Shown: in pieces, positions 30,994-36,072 of the stretch
How the letters are laid out: each line of letters opens with the position of its first letter
Numbering within the stretch: position 1 is the first letter of the stretch
Assembly: GCA_946402335.1 (NCBI GenBank)
Contig: CAMIWE010000020.1
Span: 1-36,072, forward strand
DNA length: 36,072 nt
From: an uncultured Lachnoclostridium sp.
Lineage (GTDB): Bacteria > Bacillota > Clostridia > Lachnospirales > Lachnospiraceae
Direction: 5' to 3'
Program-made: the position numbers and the translations under genes
Notes under the pieces: model-generated
Seen by the model: only the letters and a program-made list of their open reading frames with translations
The model's database searches: none
Told to the model about the DNA's origin: nothing

Positions 30994-32241
30994 TTATCTG
31001 ATGGCAGCCTTGAGGCCGTCAGTAAACTGCTTGCCGTTTACTTCGCTGGTGTAAACCTTAGCAACGAATTCAAGATACTTCTGTGCTTCATCGGACGGCA
31101 TAGCGGTGTCGCCGAAGAGTACCATGTAATCAGAAGCGGCAACGATCTTAGCTACAGACTGAGTAAGAGCGTTAACCTTAGACTCATCATAGTCAACCTT
31201 CCATGCAGGAAGACCACAACCATCAAGATATCCATACTTGCAGATGAGCTTACCAAGTTCGAAAGTGTACTCAGCAGCCTTCTCAGCGTTCTTGGAAGAC
31301 TTAGCAACAGCGAGGGTATCGGAAGGTCCGCCGATCAACTGGCCAAGCTTAGACTTGCTGGAATCGATAACAGGGAATTCAGCAACTTTTACGTTGATGC
31401 CTGCCTTAGCGAAGTCAGCACAGTTCCAAGTACCGTTCATGTAGAAAGCATACTGACCGGCGATGAAGTTACCCTTAATCTCGTCGTTGGAGAGAGCAAC
31501 ACCATTGGGGTCAAAGTACTTCTTAGTAATCATCTCCTGGAAGATATTAACGGCCTTAGTAACGTCAGCGTTGTCCCAAGTAGCGCCATTTACGAAGATG
31601 TCGTCGAGCGTCTTAGCGCCGCAGCTCTTCTCGATAATGGACTCAAGGTACTCGGTTACACACCAAGTCTCTTTACCAGCACAACCGAAAGGAATCTTGC
31701 CGGCAGCAACGAGCTTATCGCAGCAAGCGATGAGTTCATCATAGGTGCCGGGAACGTCGTTGTAACCAACTTCCTTAAGGATGTCCATGTTAGCGAAGAG
31801 ACCTACGATGTTCATGGTCAACGGAACACCGTACTTCTTGCCGTCATAAGTTGTGTTCTTGCACATCTTCTCATCAAGGTCGTTAGCAAACTTCTTGTAA
31901 GCGTTGTCAAGGCAGTAAACCTTATCAGCCTTTACGAAATCGCCAAGGAATGCGCAGGACCAGGTAAAGAAGATATCAGGCATGCTGTTACCGGAAACAG
32001 CGGTCTTGATCTTGGTCTTGTAAGCCTCGTTCTCGGTAGCGGACCAGTCAAGCTTGATATCAGGATACTTCTTCTCCATATCCTTAATAGCTGCTTCATA
32101 AGAAGCACGGTTGGAGTCACTCTTGGTAGCGATACACCACATGGTAAGAGTGATCTTGTCCTTGTCGCCGTCCCTGCTTCCGCAAGCGCAAAGAGAAATT
32201 GCGGTTACAAGAACCAGCAGTGTTGCAAGAATCTTTTTCAT
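30994..32241 (-). CDS. Sugar ABC transporter solute-binding lipoprotein
   Basis: A 415-residue family-1 solute-binding protein. The signal peptide MKKILATLLVLVTAISLCAC gives Cys20 as the lipidation site. Binding-domain features are ITLTMWCIATKSD near the start, SGNSMPDIFFTWSCAFLGDF, and NFIAGQYAFYMNGTWNCADF. These are typical of the oligosaccharide branch. AAAGGAGGA precedes the ATG. The gene has a folded leader (32273-32322), a lipoprotein gene 90 bp upstream and its permease pair downstream. No ATPase is encoded. Its codon usage (frequent GCA, GTA, AAC) looks like that of a highly expressed gene. Substrate unknown. Confidence 0.93.
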   Translation of the reverse strand: MKKILATLLVLVTAISLCACGSRDGDKDKITLTMWCIATKSDSNRASYEAAIKDMEKKYPDIKLDWSATENEAYKTKIKTAVSGNSMPDIFFTWSCAFLGDFVKADKVYCLDNAYKKFANDLDEKMCKNTTYDGKKYGVPLTMNIVGLFANMDILKEVGYNDVPGTYDELIACCDKLVAAGKIPFGCAGKETWCVTEYLESIIEKSCGAKTLDDIFVNGATWDNADVTKAVNIFQEMITKKYFDPNGVALSNDEIKGNFIAGQYAFYMNGTWNCADFAKAGINVKVAEFPVIDSSKSKLGQLIGGPSDTLAVAKSSKNAEKAAEYTFELGKLICKYGYLDGCGLPAWKVDYDESKVNALTQSVAKIVAASDYMVLFGDTAMPSDEAQKYLEFVAKVYTSEVNGKQFTDGLKAAIR

Positions 32242-32272
32242 GATTTCCTCCTTTAAAGAAATGAAAAATGTT

Positions 32273-32322
32273 GTTCCGGCTTACGCCGGTATATCGAAAG
32301 CGTTTCCGCTTGCGACCGGAAT
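32273..32322 (-). promoter_or_regulatory. Tandem hairpins before the second solute-binding protein gene
   Basis: On the minus strand, AAGCG-GAAA-CGCTT (32298-32311) and CCGGC-GTAA-GCCGG (about 32275-32288) form two GNRA-loop hairpins. Alternatively ATTCCGGT (32315-32322) can pair with the downstream CCGGAA or ACCGG segments, which would disrupt the second hairpin. A structured leader controlling stability or translation is inferred. Confidence 0.45.
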
Positions 32323-32331
32323 CAGATACCC

Positions 32332-32895
32332 CTATTTCGTTGCCTTAACCATCGGCCAAGGGTATTCGACAATCAGGTCTCCGCCCTGTAGGGTATAGTA
32401 GAGAACCGCGTCATCAATCGGTTCGTTGTATACCAGACGGATAGTTCCCTTCTCCTCGTCCACAAAGTAATGTCCGGGAAGAACGCCGTCCTCAAGGAAC
32501 GTTCCCTTTTCGGTAAATTCAAACGACAGATGGTCATCGCTTTCCCAAACGCCGATGACGCCCGATTCGTTCGTACCGAATGTCGTATTAAAATGATAAA
32601 CCGTCTTTTTGAGGATGTATCGCGTTTCGCCCTGGTCAACATATGTCATCTGAAGCGCAACGCCGTTCTCATCGAACAGTTTAATCTCGTTATTTGCGAT
32701 TTCGTACTTTTTGTAATCCTTCTTTTCGAAGGTTGCCGTGCCGTCCTTATAAAAGGAGAGCACCGGTGTTTCGGTATCATGAGGATATGCCCACTGTTCA
32801 ACTGTTTCCTTGGACTTCTTCTTTCCGCATCCGGCAAATGCCAGGATACAGAATGCCAAAACAGAAACAATGGCAAGCAATTTTTTTACTTTCAT
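32332..32895 (-). CDS. Unknown small lipoprotein
   Basis: A 187-residue predicted lipoprotein. The signal peptide ends LAFAGC, so Cys23 should be lipidated, and it is followed by GKKKSKE. The mature part looks all-beta with a doubled motif: LSFYKDGTATFEKKDYKKYE (46-65) and, later, LSFEFTEKGTFLEDGVLPGH, each followed by a short strand pair. This resembles small lipocalin-like or DUF5640-like lipoproteins in general shape, but I cannot name a family. It is the first gene of the second sugar ABC operon and may bind the same ligand or assist the transporter. No strong ribosome binding site beyond GAGAGGCAGT is visible. A -10 at 32998-33003 or 33104-33109 may drive it. Confidence 0.82.
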   Translation of the reverse strand: MKVKKLLAIVSVLAFCILAFAGCGKKKSKETVEQWAYPHDTETPVLSFYKDGTATFEKKDYKKYEIANNEIKLFDENGVALQMTYVDQGETRYILKKTVYHFNTTFGTNESGVIGVWESDDHLSFEFTEKGTFLEDGVLPGHYFVDEEKGTIRLVYNEPIDDAVLYYTLQGGDLIVEYPWPMVKATK

Positions 32896-32997
32896 TCTAT
32901 TACTGCCTCTCCGGTATCGGCAATTTTACCAAATAACAGACAAAAACTGCGGATACATTCTCTTTCTGATAGCTTACCCCATAATCCTTTTAAGTTG

Positions 32998-33109
32998 ATT
33001 ATAGTATTATTTTGAGGCAAGTAAATGTAAATCCTTTACTTTTTCAAGCATGATTTTGACATTTTGTACAGATATCCGCCGTACGCGAAATCTTTTTGGT
33101 CATATTATA
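32998..33109 (-). promoter_or_regulatory. Candidate promoter region of the second sugar ABC operon
   Basis: Two minus-strand TATAAT boxes lie at 32998-33003 and 33104-33109. For the first, TTTACT sits 16 bp upstream; the second has no good -35. An AGTAAA-9-TTTACT inverted repeat (about 33019-33039) just upstream of the first box could be an operator. The gap 32896-33151 holds no gene that I can support. Confidence 0.4.
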
Positions 33110-33151
33110 CAATAGTAGAAAAACCGGCGCCCGAAAATCCTATGCGAAACG

Positions 33152-33179
33152 CAAAAAAAGAAACGGGGAACATCCCCGT
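33152..33179 (-). terminator. Intrinsic terminator after the 63-codon gene
   Basis: On the minus strand, ACGGGGA-TGT-TCCCCGT runs into TTTCTTTTTTT. It lies 6 bp after the stop of the small gene at 33186. Confidence 0.88.
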
Positions 33180-33185
33180 CTCCCG

Positions 33186-33377
33186 TTATCCCGTATATTT
33201 GGAATCCAATGTGCCGAGCAGATACGCCTCCATCTTTTCTTCATCCAGAAAGGCATCCACCCGGTCAAATTCCTCCATGGCCTTTTCCGCGGCCATGGCT
33301 TCCGCCTCATCAAAAAGCGGGACGGTTATTCTCTTTCGCTCGCGATAATCCGCGAGCAGGATCAGTTTATCGTTCAA
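33186..33377 (-). CDS. Small acidic protein of unknown function
   Basis: A 63-residue reading frame beginning with TTG at 33377, preceded by GGGGTGA at about 5 nt. The protein is acidic and probably mostly helical (EAEAMAAEKAMEEFDRVDAF), with no signal peptide or membrane segment. A strong terminator directly after the stop, and another terminator just before the gene, argue that this is a separate transcription unit rather than chance. No family is recognised. The rare TTG start is the weakest point; the next in-frame ATG (codon 28) would leave only 36 residues. Confidence 0.55.
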   Translation of the reverse strand: MNDKLILLADYRERKRITVPLFDEAEAMAAEKAMEEFDRVDAFLDEEKMEAYLLGTLDSKYTG

Positions 33378-33425
33378 TTGCGGTCACCCCATTTCGCAAA
33401 ATTAACCTATTATCATTATGACAGA

Positions 33426-33472
33426 CGAAAAAGGACATTTCAACCCGCGGAATTCGGGCCGAAATGTCCTTT
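33426..33472 (-). terminator. Intrinsic terminator after the FGGY kinase gene
   Basis: On the minus strand, AAAGGACATTTC (33461-33472) pairs perfectly with GAAATGTCCTTT (33430-33441), with an inner CCCG/CGGG pairing, and runs into TTTTTCG. The 160 bp between it and the kinase stop hold a GTTACAT/ATGTAAC hairpin (33522-33551) and no gene. Confidence 0.85.
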
Positions 33473-33632
33473 GGTCACTTTTTTCTCTTTTGCGACTTGA
33501 AATCCGTCAAAGGTAAAGCGGGGTTACATTTGCCGTAAAGGGATGTAACATGCGCTTACAGGCGAGGCTCCGTTATGCGAACCGGAACTGCCGAAGAAGC
33601 GCCCGTCGTTACCGTTTCTTTCCGGTTACCGC

Positions 33633-35207
33633 TTATTTCAGGCCGAGGCCGGCACGGAAGCTGTCCATGAAGGCTTCGAAACCGGCAACGTCTTTTGCGT
33701 CGGGATCGATCGCAACCGCCTTACGGTCGGCAAATACGACTGCATCCAGATATTCCTGAAGCGTTCCCGCATTGCCTGCTTTCTTTGCAAGCATGTATGC
33801 AGCCAGAAGGCCGATGCCCCACGCGCCGCCTTCGCCCGCGGTTTCCATAACGGATACGGGTGCGCCGACTGCCGCAGCGGCAAATTTCTGTCCGACAACC
33901 GGAGTCTTGAAGTATCCGCCGTGTCCGAGCATCTTGTCAACCTTTACGCCCTCTTTCTTAAGAAGCAGGTCAAGGCCGACCTTCAGGGCGCCGAGCGCGG
34001 AATACATATGCATGCGCATGAAGTTGGCAAGTGTGAAGCGGCTTTCGGCCGTACGCAAAACCGCAAGTTTGCTGTCCGCAACGCCGACAACCGGCTCGCC
34101 GGAAAGGAAGTTATAAGAAATCAGCCCGCCGCAGTCAGCATCGCCGTCAAGGGCCACGGAATAAAGCTTTGTAAAGAGATCGCCCGCCGGGATGTCGTAT
34201 CCCATCAGTTTGCCGAATTCACCGAACAGGTTCACCCATGCGTTGATATCGGAAGTACAGTTGTTGCAGTGAACCATCGCAACCGCGGCGCCGTCGGGCG
34301 TCGTTACGAGGTCGATCTCGGGATAAACCTTGCTGAGAGGCTTTTCGAGAACAACCATGGCAAATACGCTCGTTCCGGCGGAAATGTTACCGGTTCTTAA
34401 ACCTACGCTGTTCGTTGCAACCATACCGGTTCCGGCGTCGCCTTCGGGAGGACATACCGGGATACCTGCCTGAAGCATGCCGGATTCATCAAGGAAAGCT
34501 GCGCCTTCCGCACTTAAAACCCCTGCGCTTTCACCTGCGGAAAGAACCTTCGGAAGAATGTCGCGAAGCTTCCACGGAACTGCCTTTGCTTCCGGAAGCG
34601 TATCGAAAATGTCGAGCATCTTCGCATCGTAATCGCCGGTTGCCGAATCAATCGGGAACATACCCGAAGCGTCGCCCACGCCGAGCACCTTCTCGCCGGT
34701 CAGCTGCTCATGTACCCAGCCTGCAAGCGTCGTAAAATGCGCAATGGAATTCACATGGCTCTCGCCGTTGCGCATCGCCTGATACAGGTGCGCAATACTC
34801 CATCTCTGCGGAATGTTGAAATCGAAAGCCTTCGTCAATACGCCGGCCGCATCTTCCGTGATCGTATTTCTCCAGGTACGGAACGGTACCAGAAGCTTTC
34901 CTGCCGCGTCAAATGCAAGATAGCCGTGCATCATGGCCGAAATACCGATTCCGGCAAAGGACGTAACGTCTACGCCATACTCTTTCTTAATATTGTTGCG
35001 CAGGTCGGAGTAGCAGCTGCGAAGACCGCCGCGGATATCCTCCTCGCTGTATGTCCAGACGCCGTTTTCATAGCGGTTCTCCCAGCCGTGACCGCCCTGG
35101 GCCAGAACGTCGCCCTTCTCGTCAATTACAACTGCCTTGATTCTCGTTGAACCGAATTCGATTCCGAGAATTGCCTTGCCTTCTGCAAGAATTGTTCTGT
35201 TATCCAT
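33633..35207 (-). CDS. FGGY-family carbohydrate kinase
   Basis: A 524-residue sugar kinase of the xylulokinase/ribulokinase/gluconokinase superfamily, acting in the cytoplasm to phosphorylate a pentose, ketose or related sugar with ATP. The N-terminal phosphate-binding segment is [18 protein letters not shown] (12-29). The expected catalytic aspartate is Asp257 in [11 protein letters not shown], and [11 protein letters not shown] (274-284) is the second ATP-contact segment. [20 protein letters not shown] and [15 protein letters not shown] complete the C-terminal domain. Substrate cannot be assigned; xylulose or ribulose are the best guesses. The ATG follows AAGGAAGG (10 nt) and AAGGGG. No sugar isomerase is adjacent. 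It ends at a strong terminator and may have its own promoter at 35336-35364. Confidence 0.9.
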   Translation of the reverse strand: MDNRTILAEGKAILGIEFGSTRIKAVVIDEKGDVLAQGGHGWENRYENGVWTYSEEDIRGGLRSCYSDLRNNIKKEYGVDVTSFAGIGISAMMHGYLAFDAAGKLLVPFRTWRNTITEDAAGVLTKAFDFNIPQRWSIAHLYQAMRNGESHVNSIAHFTTLAGWVHEQLTGEKVLGVGDASGMFPIDSATGDYDAKMLDIFDTLPEAKAVPWKLRDILPKVLSAGESAGVLSAEGAAFLDESGMLQAGIPVCPPEGDAGTGMVATNSVGLRTGNISAGTSVFAMVVLEKPLSKVYPEIDLVTTPDGAAVAMVHCNNCTSDINAWVNLFGEFGKLMGYDIPAGDLFTKLYSVALDGDADCGGLISYNFLSGEPVVGVADSKLAVLRTAESRFTLANFMRMHMYSALGALKVGLDLLLKKEGVKVDKMLGHGGYFKTPVVGQKFAAAAVGAPVSVMETAGEGGAWGIGLLAAYMLAKKAGNAGTLQEYLDAVVFADRKAVAIDPDAKDVAGFEAFMDSFRAGLGLK

Positions 35208-35335
35208 CCCCTTGTACCTTCCTTTTTCGTAATGATAAATGAGACAAACGGCGTCATCTGCGGGCGCCTGCTCTCACAGCCGGCCCCGAAACGCTGCAGG
35301 TTCCTCTTTCGCGCCATACCGCTTCGCCGCTTCTT

Positions 35336-35364
35336 ATCATCTCACATTTTCCGTGTTTTTACAA
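35336..35364 (-). promoter_or_regulatory. Candidate promoter of the FGGY kinase gene
   Basis: On the minus strand, TTGTAA (35359-35364), 17 bp, GATGAT (35336-35341); four of six bases match in each box. The whole gap 35208-35506 (299 bp) has no supportable gene or terminator beyond this. Confidence 0.35.
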
Positions 35365-35506
35365 GTCAATGCGGCGCGGGCGAGCATACTTTCAATGCGC
35401 CACATCCAGCTTTCTGCCATGCAGGAGCCGGGTTACCTTCACTTCGTCACACCATTCTTTCTGTCGTGTTGTGCTGGCGCCTTTCCGCCACACGTTGCAG
35501 CCGTTC

Positions 35507-36072
35507 TTAACGATACCCCTCATAATTCTCGCCGCCGATCAGGATATCCCGGCGATAAAGCTCCATGAATCGGTCGACCGCCGCGGTCTTCTCATTCCAG
35601 AACGCCAGCGCCTCGGGGCTCACGACCGGGCAGTCGTGCTGCTGCGGGTGCGTGTAAAACATGAAATGATTGTAGCAATCATAAAACGTCGCCTCCGGTT
35701 TCCTCGCGCGGACAATCATGGCGTCCATCACAAGCCCGAGTACGCCCATGTCGTCGAGCAGATCCGCTTCCATCAGCATCAGCAGGTTCCGGTCAATGTC
35801 CGGGTCGCGCATACGCCATTTTTCGGAATGCGCGCCGACAAGGCCCGCAATATACTTCGCACGCTCCTCCGCAAACCCGTTCTTAAGAAGGTATTCTCTG
35901 GTAATCGGAACCCCGGCCTTAGCGTGATCGCCGCCCTGAACCGCGGAAATTGCCCTCCCGACATCATGGAACACAGTCGCGATCATCAAATCCTCGTAGC
36001 AAATTCCGCTCTTGTCCGCGGTGGCGTCGTACAGCCGCTTTGCCCAGCCGAGCACGCGTTTCGTATGCTCGA
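35507..36072 (-). CDS. HD-domain phosphohydrolase, 5' end cut by the window
   Basis: At least 187 codons of an HD-superfamily hydrolase; the frame stays open to the right edge, where it reads EHTKRVLGWAKRLY. That histidine and the later VFHDVGRA (HD pair), GAHSEKW and EADLLDDMG supply the metal-binding residues of the HD fold, so only a short N-terminal part should be missing. Such small HD proteins hydrolyse nucleotides or phosphate esters; the substrate here is unknown. A GTG at 36055 is not the start because the first metal-binding histidine lies upstream of it. The gene precedes the FGGY kinase on the same strand with a 299-bp gap. Confidence 0.88.
   Translation of the reverse strand, partial: EHTKRVLGWAKRLYDATADKSGICYEDLMIATVFHDVGRAISAVQGGDHAKAGVPITREYLLKNGFAEERAKYIAGLVGAHSEKWRMRDPDIDRNLLMLMEADLLDDMGVLGLVMDAMIVRARKPEATFYDCYNHFMFYTHPQQHDCPVVSPEALAFWNEKTAAVDRFMELYRRDILIGGENYEGYR

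Noticed and set aside
32296-32313. CcpA (cre) site resembling GAAAGCGTTTCC in the leader of the second binding-protein gene
   Set aside because: The core matches, but both outer consensus positions differ and the same bases are fully explained as a GNRA-loop hairpin; position inside the leader is also unusual for a main cre site.
35232-35568. Plus-strand open frames of 92 and 109 codons across the gap before the FGGY kinase gene
   Set aside because: No ribosome binding site, composition rich in Arg, Ser and Pro as in chance frames, and overlap with the HD-domain gene on the other strand.

Overview
The window is a stretch of chromosome from a moderate-GC Gram-positive anaerobe, most likely a carbohydrate-fermenting Clostridia of the Lachnospiraceae type. 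This is inferred from strong AGGAGG-type ribosome binding sites, lipobox solute-binding proteins, several ATPase-less sugar ABC importers, a YesM-like sensor kinase, a class II aldolase and a glycogen phosphorylase. I cannot name a genus. No tRNA, rRNA, CRISPR array, insertion sequence or prophage is visible. All genes except one AraC-type regulator lie on the minus strand, so each operon reads from high to low coordinates.

Layout from the left: the 5' part of fructose-bisphosphate aldolase (with a good promoter), signal peptidase I with a very acidic N-terminal extension, and a GH3 beta-glycosidase. Next comes a 13-kb operon (17061 down to 3697) that is the most interesting part of the window. 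In order of transcription it encodes a roughly 1000-residue membrane-anchored solute-binding protein carrying two lectin-like modules, two ABC permeases, a secreted beta-propeller/TPR protein, a Yip1-like membrane protein, a large anchored protein of the DUF5696 type, a second permease pair and a lipoprotein solute-binding protein. GH3 follows behind an attenuator-like structure. The cupin/AraC regulator at 17429-18307 is divergent and probably controls this operon.

A second operon (22805 to 18370) looks like an envelope-glycan module: PAP2 phosphatase, GT2-GtrA fusion, phosphodiester glycosidase, and a large unknown membrane protein. It has a near-consensus promoter and ends at a bidirectional terminator. 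Then come the housekeeping genes CCA tRNA nucleotidyltransferase and glycogen phosphorylase, each with its own promoter or terminator signals, and 40-bp direct repeats between them.

The right third holds a YesM-like histidine kinase with no response regulator beside it and a second sugar ABC operon (unknown lipoprotein, solute-binding lipoprotein, two permeases, again no ATPase). It also holds a small 63-codon gene with its own terminator, an FGGY sugar kinase, and an HD-domain phosphohydrolase cut by the window end. Overall the region imports oligosaccharides (two or three importer sets relying on a shared ATPase encoded elsewhere), hydrolyses them (GH3), phosphorylates sugars (FGGY kinase), and stores or mobilises glucan (GlgP).
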